This document shows, in pieces, positions 23,947-35,590 of a DNA stretch of 64,000 nt; position 1 is the stretch's first letter; the number at the start of each line of letters is the position of its first letter. The stretch comes from Phlyctochytrium arcticum. Its lineage: Eukaryota; Chytridiomycota; Chytridiomycetes; Chytridiales; Chytridiaceae. The notes below the pieces were generated by a model. That model made no database searches, was not told the DNA's origin, and saw only the letters and a program-made list of their open reading frames with translations. The stretch is from positions 62,001-126,000 of the forward strand of contig JAHLKI010000021.1 in NCBI GenBank assembly GCA_025602905.1, in the 5' to 3' direction. Position numbers and translations under genes: made by a program.

Positions 23947-26900
23947 ATGTTCACGAGTTGGCGCGAGCGCTTTGGAGGTTTTGGCAGCAGCAATTCAGCG
24001 TCGCCAACGTCCGGCATTCCAACCCCAGGAAGCATCAGTCTCCCCTCTCCTCCGCTCGATACATCCCAAAAGGCAATACCACCACCCCGCCCGTCGCTCT
24101 CATCCCTCCGGTCGCACCATAGTAGCACCTCCAACGCTTCGTCCGCAGGCCGGCCGCCAACAACACCCACGTCCAGTTCTTTTGCATCTCCGCTCTCTGG
24201 CAATTCCACAACCGCAGGAGCAGCACCCAGTACTTCTGATCGCTCTTATAGGTACGGTGGTCCACCCACACCTCCTCCCCGCCACGCTCCGCCACCACCA
24301 CCAACTCCCGCCTTCTCCGGATTGCCAACCCCAAACTCTTCGCCAACTTCCCCTTATCCCTCCGCCCACTCTGGTATATCAAGGACACACACTGCTTCCA
24401 GTTCGGTCAGCTCTGCCAGCAGTACCGGCAGCAGTACCAGCAGTACCACAGCTTCGGCATTCGCAGGCAGTGGATCTGTAGCAGGCATGTCTGGCCTTCT
24501 CACCCCTTCCCGGCTGGGCACGGGCCTCAAGGCTCCTAACCGCAGCAAGACTCAAAACCCCACACCACCAACCTCTTCGTACTCACCCACCCCAGGCTCA
24601 TCCCCACTCCTCCCCCCAAAAACAGTCTCCCCCGCCGATTCATGTCATGTAACGATCCGCATGCGTCCGTTGACGGACTCGGAAACAAACTCTGGAAGTT
24701 TAGACATTTGGAATGTTGATAACGATTTACGACGCATCTGTTTGACGAGTGATTACGCAGAGCGTAATCGACGGCCGCAAACCGATTTCTGTTTTGGTAA
24801 GGAAACTTTCTACTGACGCTTAATTCACTTATGCCTGGCGTTGATCTTGTTTAAACTAAACTCAAATCTTGTTTGTAACAGACTCTGTCCAAACTGGGAG
24901 TAACAACCAGGAACTCTATGACCATTCCGCAAAGCAAGTGGTTCGGGCCGCCATGGAGGGATTCAATGGAACAGTCTTTGCCTATGGCCAAACGGCGTCC
25001 GGCAAAACATATAGTATGATGGGGGTTGATGAGCAACCAGGTGTCATTCCGCAGGCGGTGGATGATATTTTTGCATATATCCGGGAACAAAAGGGCGATC
25101 GGGAATACTTGCTGCGTGTTTCTTACTTGGAAATCTACAATGAGACGATTCGGGATCTGCTTTCTCCAGAACAGGGCGATTTGCGCATTCACGAGGATCG
25201 AAAGGTAAACATTTATACAAGATTTTTTGAGTTGCGTAACTTAATGTTGGATAACTTTTTAGCGTGGTGTTTTTGTGTCTCCCCTCAAAGAAGAAATTGT
25301 TACGAGTCCCAAACAAGTCATGAAGATTATCCGCCGGGGTGAAGAAAACCGCCACTTTGGTGCCACAGATTACAACGAACACTCTAGTCGATCACATACC
25401 ATTTTTCAAATGATTGTAGAGTCGCGAGAACGATGTGTGAACGGAGTTACCCCAAATCGGCCCAACACCCCAGGCGGAGGACCCAGTGGTGCAGTGACAT
25501 TATCGCAACTCAATTTAATTGATTTGGCGGGATCCGAAAAAGCAACCTCCGACACGGATCGAAGAAAGGAAGGAGCCTTTATCAACAAATCCTTGTTGAC
25601 TCTTGGCACTGTTATTTCCAAACTCACGTCGGAAAAGTCGGGAAGTTCAGGACAGCATATACCCTACCGTGACTCTAAGCTCACACGCATCCTGCAATCT
25701 TCCCTGATGGGCAATGCCCGCATTTCCGTTATTTGCACAATCAGCCCCGCCCATCCCAACACCGAAGAGTCCCTCAATACCCTCAAATTTGCCGCGCGAG
25801 TCAAGAAAGTGACAATACGAGCTCATGCCAATCGCATTATGGACGATAAGGCGCTCATCCAAAAGTACAAGCAAGAAATCGAAGACTTGCGGCAGCAGTT
25901 GACGATCACGAATATGTTGCTGGAAAAGGAACGTCAGGCTCAATTGTTGAAGCAAGGCAAGCCTGGGCCATCATCAACGCCAGAGTCACTGCCCCGCGGT
26001 TCGACTATGGACCGACAAAAGTATGAAGAACAGTTGCATGAAGGGCAAATTGTGCGGACAGCACTTAAAGAACGTATTGATCACCTCACAAATCTGATTT
26101 TGACGAGCAAGACTATTACGCCCAAACAGTTGCTAGACTGGAATGCTCCTTCCGATTCGGCGAGTCATCGCGGGTCAGTCATGGTTTCGGATGGATTACT
26201 GCCCTCATCGTCGTCAGGGACATCTCCATCTTTGATTCGTACGAATCGATCACCCGGAGCGATCCGTCAGACGCAACAACCCATCAATGACGCAGAATTC
26301 TTCAAACGCCATATTCGCGAGATTGATATCCGGGATGAAAAGATTCGGCAGATGGAAATGTTGTTGGGAGATTTGGCAACCTCGGCTCAGGACCCCGAAA
26401 TCAGTCGTCGTATCGCTTCATTCGAACAATCCCGAGGCCAACCACTGGAAAGTACCAAGCTGGCTGCTCGGCTTGAACAAACCTGCCGTGAAAAAGAAGA
26501 GCTAGAAATTGTACTGCAGGAGCGTGAAGAAAAGGTTGCGTACCTCGAATCACGGGTGGCCGAAAACGTGTCGTTCTCCGCGCCCACAGATCTGATGGAC
26601 GAGTTGATGTGCGAAAACCGGGCTCTGAAAACAACCGTCACCAGTCTTCGATTGGCGCTGCAAAACCGGTCCACCGTCAATTTTTCGACTGATGAAGCAT
26701 CAGCGTTCAAGGACATGACGGATACATTACAAGCCCAAGCATCTCAATTGGAAGATTTGGCGGCCGAGAACCTGAGTTTGCGAAGCACGATTAGTGGTCT
26801 GCGAGGAAGCGTCAAGATGCTCGAACTGAGTAACGACATGTTTGTTCAGAGCGCGTCCCAGATTCACGAAGATGGTGGATCCCGTCGTGGAACATCTCAC

Positions 26901-27143
26901 CTGTCGCCCCCTTCATCACGCGCCTCACACGCCGGAACAGACGAAAGTTCTACCTCGTCTGATTACGCCGACATTCTCAACGCTAATTCTTCCTATCTCA
27001 AACCCCGCAAAGAGTCGACTAGCGCCGCCGATCGGGCATTTGACCGTGAACGCGCGTTTAGACTTCAGGAACAGCAGATTGCCATGGACCGGATCGCGCA
27101 ATTGGAGGCTGAATTGGCGCTTGCGAAAGCAGAGCGACGCTAA
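23947..27143 (+). CDS. Kinesin motor protein, kinesin-7 (CENP-E/Kip2)-like
   Basis: Exons 23947-24796, 24882-25204, 25263-27143; phases agree and give 1017 aa. A Ser/Pro/Thr-rich extension of ~225 residues precedes the motor, as in fungal Kip2 proteins. Motor motifs: IRMRPL, P-loop GQTASGKTYSM, switch I NEHSSRSH, switch II LIDLAGSEKA and NKSLLTLGTVISKL. That last stretch, and FNGTVFAYGQTASGKT, resemble CENP-E/Kip2 most closely. After the neck come several coiled-coil stretches (about residues 450-520, 630-780 and the extreme C-terminus) separated by Ser-rich linkers. It should be an ATP-driven plus-end microtubule motor acting in the cytoplasm or spindle. All nucleotide-binding residues are intact. 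The subfamily call comes from motif likeness and is less certain than the kinesin call. Confidence 0.93.
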
Positions 27144-27622
27144 GGACCACTCCCTCACACACTCTCTAGCATATGTACTTTATTAGATTCGCTCTTTAGA
27201 ATAGTTCTTGTTTGACAATGACTCGCCATGCCGGGCCGCCTCATCTATCTGCCTTACACTTTGTACATATGATATAATCCGTATATATTACTTCAGGACA
27301 CATTCTATGGCGTTTGCCGCTCAAAGTCTCGTTATAGATTTGAAACAAAATTTTGCCGCAACAATTTCAATTGTCAAATTTTTTGAAGGCCAAGCCGCGC
27401 TCCGCCTTGCTCCGACATCTCCCAGCGGCTGTGCAAAAAGCACACCACCTTCGAAACCGTTGTTGAACACTTTACAAAAAGCCAGATCCCAAAGGACTAA
27501 ACAAAGAGTATAAGCAGTCGGTGGGTTTCTCGATACCAGTCTATATCAATCCTGTACCAAAGGAAAAAAAATTCATGATGGGAGCTGGGCGGCTCCAGAG
27601 GTCCAGACTTCGGCACCTTTTT
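27144..27622. other. Intergenic between kinesin and MULE copy 1
   Basis: Kinesin 3' region, then unannotated DNA up to the transposon end. The seven bases CCTTTTT just before the element (27616-27622) recur directly after it (30245-30251). Confidence 0.5.
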
Positions 27623-27638
27623 GGGTGCGTATCGGGCG
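27623..27638 (+). repeat. Left terminal inverted repeat of MULE copy 1
   Basis: Sixteen bases identical to the outer end of copy 2 at 61505-61520. Weaker similarity continues inward (GTAA..AT, then GATC-G-ATCC-like words) for roughly 40 bp. Confidence 0.8.
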
Positions 27639-27992
27639 CTGTAATATCCGGATCGATCCACTTTGGCCGTGTCGCGTTCGTTCAACTTGCCCGGCGAGAT
27701 CCCTCCAGAGTCCAGAGATCACTACCGCTCATTGCAACTTCAACCCAACAACGAAACTGCCAGATCTAGCTTTCCGTCTTCGCCCATACTTATAACACCC
27801 CTACCTTTCTGTCTTCACCCACTTTCATCACACCTCTCTCAGTAAAAAGCCAGGATCTGTGTTTTTGGAGCGTGCTCTGTTTGCTGTCATTACCTTTGTA
27901 GGTCAATCAAGGTATTGTATAGTATGATATTTTGAACCACCGTTTTCTTGTACACATGAGTCCCGATCAGAAACAAACTATCAGCCTTCAGT

Positions 27993-30071
27993 ATGTCTCA
28001 ACTTCGTGCCGCCAATATTGATCGTGCCAGAAGCTCGTCAATCTATTACCGCCGTCAAAGACTTTTTCATCCTATCACAGCTTTCGAAATACCCCTACAG
28101 GATTTTGCTGCGGAGTGGAAGCTTGGCGACAACTTCTGGACGCAGTACAATAACACTACTTCTGCTAAAACTGGAAAACAGACCATCTCCTACAAATGCA
28201 AGTTTGTCAAACACCGCAAGTCTTCGGGGAAACGACCCGACAAGGAAAATTGCCCACAGAAGAAGAGAAGACTTACGAGTGTCTTCACCAAAGTTGAATG
28301 CCCCGCACGCTTGGATGTTGTTATTGACAAAAACAACAATCTGGTTACCATTCGACATGCTATTGGTCATACTGAGCATAGTGAAGGGCACGATATTGCG
28401 GACGCGGATGATCGTCATCTGTGTAGCCACGCCTCTGACTACATCAAGGACGAGGCGGAATCGCCGTATGCTCACGCAGATATTGCGAAAGCGTTGCCCG
28501 TCATAATCATGCGTGCAACGTCTCCTGCCCGTGTCAGCGCGCTCGGTCTGGATCGCGTCTCCGCCCGTGCTGTCTACAACGCACGCTGGAGAGAGCGTCG
28601 GGAGCAGGCAGCTCCTCCAGGGTCATTGGCGGAAGACGTGAAGCAGGCTATTGAGTACCTGACCGCTGAAGGCTACATTGTTAAGAGACTTTTATCTGGA
28701 TCTGACGGACGGGCCGACGAAGGATTTACTTTTGCCGTGAAGGAAAGTTTGAGCCTTCTTCCAAAGTGCAGTTATTTGGTTTTACTCGACTCCACCCACA
28801 AGACAAACCGGTACGATTGGAGATTATTTACTTGTATGATCCGAAATCAGCAAGGCAGTTGGCTGCCGGCAGCGCAATTCTTTGTCAGTAACGAAAATGG
28901 TGATGCAGTCGCGTTGGGTCTGCAGCAAGTAAGAGAAATGGTTGAAGAGGTGTGCGGGGTCAAGTGGCAACCACGAAATATCCAGGTCGATTAGTCCAAT
29001 ATCGAGAAAAACGGAATATTGCTGGCATTCCCGGGAATGTACGCAGGAGAGGAGGAAGTTAAAGTTCGATATTGCAAGGTAACGTTCTAATTTGAGCGCA
29101 AGAACGCATCCCCAGATTTTGAATTATCCTAGGTCCATGTCGCCCGCACTCTCATGCGTCCCCTAGCTACCCACAAACCTACATATGCCAAAATGCTGCA
29201 GGCACTAAACAAAACGACCATGGTCGGTGCCACGGCGTTGCTACGAGAGGCCATTACCGATGCCCCAGAAAAGCTTGGAAACTATTTGGAAAGTTATTGG
29301 GCAAATCCTGCTGTACTGGATTGCTGGACAATGGCCGCGCGTCAACATTCTCCCACCCTGCTACAGATGACTTCAACAAATCCATTAGAATCTTATCATC
29401 GACTAGTCAAAGCAGACAGAAACTGTGGCAAATTCTCAAGTATTCAAAAAGCGTGTGTTGGTTTGTCCAAAGTCAACATACAGCGCCGCCTGGAGGCAGA
29501 TCGTGCCGAAGTTTTGTTCAAATCAAAGGTATTGAAGGATACTGAAGATCACCCTAACATAGGTCGCTTCCCACTGCCTGTTCAGCGCCTCTTGATCGAG
29601 CAGTACAACTCGGTAGAAAACCGAGTCGTCAAAGGAAAGCTGGCCCCTGATTACGATACCCTTGAGTGCAATTGCCTCTTTGCCAGACAGTATTTGTTGC
29701 CCTGCAAGCATGCTTTTCATGCTAACCTATTCGCAGAGGAGCCAATTTTGACCGACGAGGTTTGGGATCGATATGCGCAAATGTTTGACGAGTGCGGTTT
29801 CGAGGTTTATGAAACGATTTCTCGGGTACCTGTGGAAAGAGAGGAAGTCAGCCCCGTCGATATCTACAGAGATTACAGGAAGCGACAGGTGAAAGAGGCC
29901 GATGAAAGGCTGCTTAACCATTATTTTCGACTTGAAGACAAGGTGACAGAAGGTGATCCGTTGGCAACTGAGCGTCTCCTTCAGTTCATTGAGAGATTGC
30001 AAACTTTTGTGACCGAGGAATCGCAGATTAACTGGACTTTCTCTTCGCATAGCGGGACTTTATCTACCTAG
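27993..30071 (+). pseudogene. MULE transposase, copy 1, interrupted by a nonsense codon
   Basis: Exons 27993-29078 and 29133-30071 around a 54-nt intron would encode 674 aa. N-terminus: a FAR1-like Cys-Cys-His-His DNA-binding domain (YKCKFVKHR, VECPARLDVV, IRHAIGHTEH). Core: MULE DDE fold with LVLLDSTHKTNRYDW (first Asp), NIQVD (second Asp) and NPLESYHRLVK (Glu). C-terminus: SWIM zinc finger CNCLFARQYLLPCKHAFH. Codon 28992-28994 is TAG where copy 2 has CAG, stopping translation right after the presumed second catalytic Asp and removing the Glu and SWIM finger. Other differences from copy 2: Pro for Arg near 29162, Arg for Ala near 29930 (adjacent bases CG for GC) and a silent change near 29598. 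Apart from the stop, the frame and splice sites are intact, so inactivation is recent. Confidence 0.9.
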
Positions 30072-30425
30072 CTGTTACCTACTTTTATTTAATAGTAATA
30101 TCATGATTTTTCTCCCTATGAATGGGTGTGTACCAATGGAGGTTACGGCGAGCAATTGGTGGGAAATTCTCTGGAAATCCGGGTGCGTATATTCTTGCGG
30201 AGGACGCGTTGTTGGATCGAACCACACGCATTTTACTTCGCCCGCCTTTTTTCCCGCCGCGAATTTCGGTACCCGTACAAATATCGAATCTTGAAACTCG
30301 GAGCTGTGCAGGGGGGAATCCTGAATTGAAAGCCAAAACGAAATCCTTTTTCTTTCCCGCTGTTCGACTTTTCCCTCCTTAACCAACTCTTGGGCCCGCC
30401 CCGCGCAGGATCTACGTTTATCATC

Positions 30426-32535
30426 ATGAAGAAGACTTGCAGCAGCAGCAGCAGCTGGACGGGCAAGATTGTACTTGGCCTGGTGGCGACTTTGGCCGTT
30501 CTGCCTTACATCCATGCGCAAACCTCGCTTCCACCTTGGGCACTCGGCGACAGCACAACAAGATGTTTTACATCGGTAAGCATTTGAGCATTTCAACAGT
30601 AGTTGTTACCCTTTCTGCAAGATCACTAAACAAATGCCGGGTTAGCCCAAAAACTGGACACTCCCCGGGGAACCCATCGATATCCAAGGCGTCGTCATCA
30701 ACCTTCTCAATCTCCCCGTTACTGTCACGGCCGGCCAACCGCTAGGACCTGCACCGGCCATCAGCGTCCACTTTGATCCCGTTTTTAGTACTTATGCCAA
30801 CAATTTGGCCCAAATCACGCCGGCTCCCAATACGACAGACTTTCAGAGCGTTTGCTTTAACCGGGTCCCGTTGAATGGAACGGTGGCATGTCCTGCTACG
30901 GGCTCTGATCAGACGAATTGGTAAGTGAGATGCTCAGCACACCTCCAAATGTAGCAGTTATTCACGCGTTTTTTACTCTTTCTCAGCTGCCTTCCCCACA
31001 TCCAGTTTCATGCCTGCCGGCAAGACATTGACCCAGCCTGTGAGCCCTGGTCGTTCCGCAACAGTTCGGGAATTCAGCCCCAAGAACAAGTTTTCACATC
31101 GGCACGCTCCAAGCAAGGCTACTCAGAAACAGTCTACGAATTCCCGGATTGGCAACTACCCAATGAACAGACTTGGATCGTTCTCGCCCATGTCAAAGTG
31201 CTGAATATCCAGGTATGATTATCGCCATCATACACCTTCTTGTATAAATGCATTTTTAATCAATCTTTTGTGGAAAATCAGTGCGCAGCAGGAACGATTG
31301 TAAAGGCCATTGCGGCCCCAGTCGACCCGCCCAAAACCATTACTGCAACGGAAGCTCCCAAAGAAACGTTTCCGAAATGGGCTATTGGCGTCTGTGTCGC
31401 GGGTGCGGCATGGCTGGTCCTGATGGTCGTGTTCATCTCCTACCTGATCAACCGCAAGAAAAAGAATCGAGCTGCCAAAACCGCCTCTGCTGCTGCTGCT
31501 AGCACAAAAGAAAATGGAAGTGATATCCAACCTAAACCGGATATGCATGAAGTGATTCATGTACCCATGATGCCCGGAAACCGAGGATACAGTATTCTCC
31601 AACACCCAAGTCAATCCCCCCAGCATCAACCCGTACCGCAATCCCCCCAGCACGTTTCCTTTCAACAACATCAACAACCGATGGTTTCACAAGCGTACCC
31701 GCACCAACTGATTCTCACATCGTCACCTTCTGGATCCACCTCCCCATCCGATCACCGCATGTCGTTTACCCAACAACAACAAGAACAACAGCTATACAAT
31801 CCTTTTGCCGGAACGAGTCATGTCGGTGTTCCGAGCATGTTTAGTAACAGTAACAACCACCCGCAACTCCAACAACAACAGCAACAACATCCCGCTACTC
31901 AGTCGTTTGCGCAGTACCAACCCGTCTTTTCGCAGGGGATGCAGCCGCAGCAGCAGCCGCATATGCCGTCCTTGTACTTGCCCGATCCCAATAGTGTGGC
32001 TGCTGCTACTGCAGCGGTGAGCGGACCACCCCAGCAACAACAACAACAACAACAAGGATATTTTCCCCCACTAGCAGCAACAACAGCAGCGTCTCCTAAC
32101 ATGTACCACGACTCAGTCATTGCCATGTCTGACCACATGTCTCTCCCGCAAGGCACCCCAGTCTCCTCCTCCCCATCCATCCCAACAACAACAACCAACC
32201 CACAACCATCCACTTCCTCCCCCGCTCAGCCACCCGTCACCCCAGACTCCCCCCACACCCCGCTTCACAGCTCAGGTACCCTCCTCCCAGGCTACCCCGG
32301 CCCCCCTCAATCCCCCGAACCTTTCTCTATGGCCGGTCTCTACGTGGCTAAAGTCGACTATTCGCCCCGCAACCCTGATGAATTGATGGTACGGGTTGGA
32401 CAGGCCGTGCAGATTGAAGCTGAAGGGCAGGATGCTGGATGGGCTCTCGGTGAGAATTTGGCGACCAAGGAACGGGGGTGTGTGCCGTTGATTGTGTTGC
32501 AGGATGTGTCGACTATCAAACATGGAGTCAACTAG
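30426..32535 (+). CDS. Single-pass membrane protein: signal peptide, ectodomain, TM, polyQ, SH3
   Basis: Exons 30426-30575, 30646-30920, 30987-31212, 31282-32535; phases agree and give 634 aa. An N-terminal signal peptide (basic MKKTC, hydrophobic IVLGLVATLAVLPYI) precedes an extracellular domain of ~235 residues with several cysteines and Asn-X-Ser/Thr sites. One membrane segment follows (WAIGVCVAGAAWLVLMVVF), then a basic stop-transfer NRKKK. The cytoplasmic part is Gln/Pro-rich and ends in an SH3 domain (AKVDYSPRNPDELMV ... GWALGEN ... GCVPLIVL). This layout suits a surface sensor or adhesion protein linked to Pro-rich partners, comparable in plan to fungal MAPK-pathway sensors such as Sho1 but with different topology. 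Ligand and pathway are unknown. MULE copy 1 ends 181 bp upstream, inside the likely promoter. Confidence 0.85.
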
Positions 32536-33119
32536 GGACTCTTTGATGTATCGGCGGCGTAACATCTTTCCGATGATCATCTGCCCCTTGTCCTTTTGCG
32601 GCGTATCGTCCTGCTACCTATATATTTTCTTATTTATTCCTACGGCGTAACTCGTATTCCTGTCTTTTGTATCTGCCAATATGGACTCCAACCCAAAATA
32701 TAAATCCACACTCAAGATTACCTATAGCAAAACACCGCATAATGTAACTGCAACAGAACAAGTGTTAAAAAATAGCGTACAATGGCTCACTTCAGGGGGG
32801 AAAGGTACAATATAGGTAAAGAAAAACAAAGAAGATATTAATTTGTAAGGGAGTGGGGGAGAGGGAGATTAATTATTTTGTGGGGGAGGGGGGGGGAAGG
32901 GAAATGTGTCTTTCGAGAAAGGTTCTTTTTTGAGCCAAAAACAAGGGGGGCGGGGGGAGTTGAGAGGTGCCGAATTCTTAAATGTAATAGGTCACTATGT
33001 GGACGCATACGCCGGTTTTCGCAAAATGGGGGTGTGTGATCGAGACAGTTTTCAAGGGTGTCGGTTGTGGATCAAGGGAAATGGCGTGCGGATAAAACGT
33101 GAAATTGTATGGGTTGCAC
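32536..33119. other. Intergenic between convergent genes
   Basis: Holds the 3' ends of the SH3 protein gene (+) and the PP2A B'' gene (-). Contains a G-rich tract around 32880-32960. No gene seen. Confidence 0.6.
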
Positions 33120-35590
33120 TTAGTCGTCTTGGGAGGAGGCGATGGAAGTTTCGAATCGATTTTCCTCTTCCGTGTCCGATGAGCCGGCCGAGGACGCAGA
33201 CGAAGAATCGTGACCAAGAAGATCACGATAACTCTGATCAGCAAATTTCGTCCAGCCGCTATATAGGAATACCATGGTTTAGAATGTGAAGCATAAAAAG
33301 AAAGGTTTGGTTTGCATGACAGAAAAACTCACCGAAGTCGTATTCGACCATCTTCGCGCTGACCATCAATGAGATATTCCCACCAAACTGTTTCATCGGG
33401 GTCAGTCTGGACCCATAAGTCGTCGGCCAAGCGGGCAGAAGCGTCACAAGTGCGGCGAGCCCATTCTTCGCGTTTGCGTGCATCAAACAGGAGATCGAAA
33501 ATCATCTCGGCGGCAACAGGGTTGCGTTTGAGATCGGATAATGTCAGGAAATGGGTTTGGGAGACGGTGGGTGAGTTGATGGTGTCCAGCCTAAACAAAG
33601 GATAGAAAGGTCAGCATCACATGGGGGGAGGCTATCCCAAATGGGACAAGACTTACAAGACGCTAAAGAAATCCAAAAGGGCATATGGTTCAAAATCGCA
33701 CAGGCGATCCTTTTGCCAAGCCCATATTGTCTCCAATTCAAGCAATGACAAGCGGCCATCTTGGTCCAGATCCAAAACGTAAAACCAATATTCAATGGCA
33801 GAGAGGGTACTCTTGTCTTCCACAGAGAGCAAAAATGTCACGAAATCGCCAAATGTTAGGGCTTTTTCCTCCATGACGAGGCTGGACTCCATGGTAGAAG
33901 ATCCATCCCATGACTCGCGGGAGCTGCCCATGGTGTCGTCTCTTCCGTCTGCGCTTGGGATGCCGCGCGTTCCGTAAAGATCTACTATCCTTCTACATAC
34001 AATGCCGGTAAGCGCGCCGTTCCCATAGCGTTCCAAATCTGACGCGGTTAGCAGCTGCAAATTTGCGGCGTAAGCACCAGGTGAAGTTGATTACATGCAG
34101 CATTCTTGACGTACCATATCGCGATCCGTGTCCAATTCCCAGAATCGGCAATATACAATATAAAAGTCTTTGTAGGAAAATGCTGGTGGCAGGGATAGGC
34201 CTAGGCAGGTATTGGCCCGCTGCACACCGTCCATCATGTCCAGAAATTTTAACTTGCGGAACTCGCGAAGAACAGCCCGTTTCTTGGCAGGGGTCTGTTT
34301 GGAATAAAAGAGCCGCGCAATGACCGTTTCAACTATTAGTATGTGGTTAGAGCTCATGACCAGAGACTTAAAATTTATCAAATCTCTTACTGTAGCGGTC
34401 TTGAAACAGGCTGGACGATCGTAAAAAATCAAAGGAGGGGTGCATCGCAATGACATCTGATTGAGGTTATAAGTTACGGGAGAAGCCAGCCTAATACACT
34501 CATACGTACCTCGCACAATTGGCTCAAAATCATAAGGGACAATATAAGCACGAAGGCCGGTTCCATTGGCGCTTATAACATGGAACAAGATGGTTTCTAA
34601 ATCGCCGGCGTGTTGCAAATATAGCTTGGACCATAGCCTGTAATTGAAATTGAGTTTAACAGCAATGGAAAGCATAATCAGGTGGCCGTACCTTTCAAAC
34701 TCTGGCCATTCAACAGTTTGAGAAGATGGGGGAGTGTCGAATGGTGACACCCGTCCCAAGACTTTGGCGAAAAGGACACTATTGATATAAGGAGGGAACC
34801 CACAAGCTTCAGTAACGGCGGAAAAGTCCGAATGCGACAGGGCAAGAGTGCTGGAGCCATCCGAGGCCATAAAGTGCGGTCGTATATTGTCCAACGAGTC
34901 GCTAAGCTTGCTGCGCACGCATGGCTTGGTACGAGTGTAAAATGTCTGAATCTTTGAGAGGTGGGGTGGATTATGAGGAATACATGATATGTCGACAGAT
35001 GAGTCGGTGCGTTTGGGTGGAATGGGACGGGCTGGTGCTTCAGGAGCTTTTCGCGGTGCAAGATCAAAAGTAGCAGTAACAGAATCTGGAACCGTCACAT
35101 TTTCAGCGGAGGTACGAGCAGATTTGGCCAGAGTGACAGTCGGATCCGTAACGAATGGAACCACCTCTTTGACAGGAATTATTACACCATGGCTTGCGAG
35201 CATATTAGAGTCTTTCCGCGACAGACAGTCATCCCCCGCGAGTAAAAGTCGCAACAAGCGTGACATCTCGGCCGGCAGGGCGCCTTCCACCGCTTCCGTC
35301 CAGTGCTGCGGAACATACATGGACGCATAATGGGCATAGGCACGGACCGTCACGACAGCGACTGACGCGAGGCTTTCCAGGTATCCACGGACGGAAAACA
35401 AGCTGGTCGATTTGGGCTGACTAGGTGGTGGCCAGACGCCAGGACTCACTTCATCGGAGCTGGCGGTGACGGACGAGACAATGTCGGATGGTTCAGTGGA
35501 GGCCGATCGGCTCTTGAACGGCCGCAAGAGGGAGAGCATGGACGGGATTCCAGGTGTGGGTGCGTGGGCGAGGGGCAAAAGCTGCACCAT
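33120..35590 (-). CDS. PP2A regulatory subunit B'' (PR72/PPP2R3 family), EF-hand protein
   Basis: Exons (minus) 35590-34692, 34637-34510, 34456-34391, 34332-34115, 34054-33657, 33590-33333, 33258-33120; phases agree and give 701 aa. The first four exons lie in a continuous open frame of 499 codons that hides three introns of 54, 53 and 58 nt (165 nt, a multiple of three). Splicing them out restores the B'' core: FERLWSKLYLQ, DVIAMHPSFDFLRSSSLF, ETVIARLFY, FYIVYCRFWELDTDRD, then a calcium-type EF-hand DLDQDGRLSLLELE and LTLSDLKRN. B'' subunits direct the PP2A A/C dimer to substrates in a calcium-responsive way. The N-terminal ~190 residues are Ser/Pro-rich and divergent; the C-terminus is acidic and Ser-rich. 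Confidence 0.92.

Larger units (their letters stand above)
27623..30244 (+). mobile_element. Mutator-like element (MULE), copy 1, right terminus shortened
   Basis: 2622 bp carrying one two-exon MULE/SWIM transposase. The left end begins GGGTGCGTATCGGGCG; the same 16 bases in inverse orientation form the other end, seen intact in copy 2 (61505-61520). In copy 1 the right end stops after the inner six bases, so the outermost ten are missing. Where both copies are visible (27759-30244 against 64000-61515) they are collinear, without indels and nearly identical, implying recent transposition. A further GGGTGCGTAT at 30181-30190 lies just inside the right end. Confidence 0.88.

Noticed and set aside
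23283..24209. 308-codon open frame on the minus strand
   Set aside because: It lies antisense to the low-complexity Ser/Pro start of the kinesin gene and shows no domain, so it is probably a composition shadow.
28006..28506. 166-codon frame inside the MULE (and its equal in copy 2)
   Set aside because: It is the alternative frame of transposase exon 1, which has clear domains.
28992..28994. TAG read as glutamine (code reassignment)
   Set aside because: Several host genes here, including the FAR1-like, GH47 and SH3 genes, end at TAG, and copy 2 has CAG at the site, so a simple C-to-T mutation explains it.
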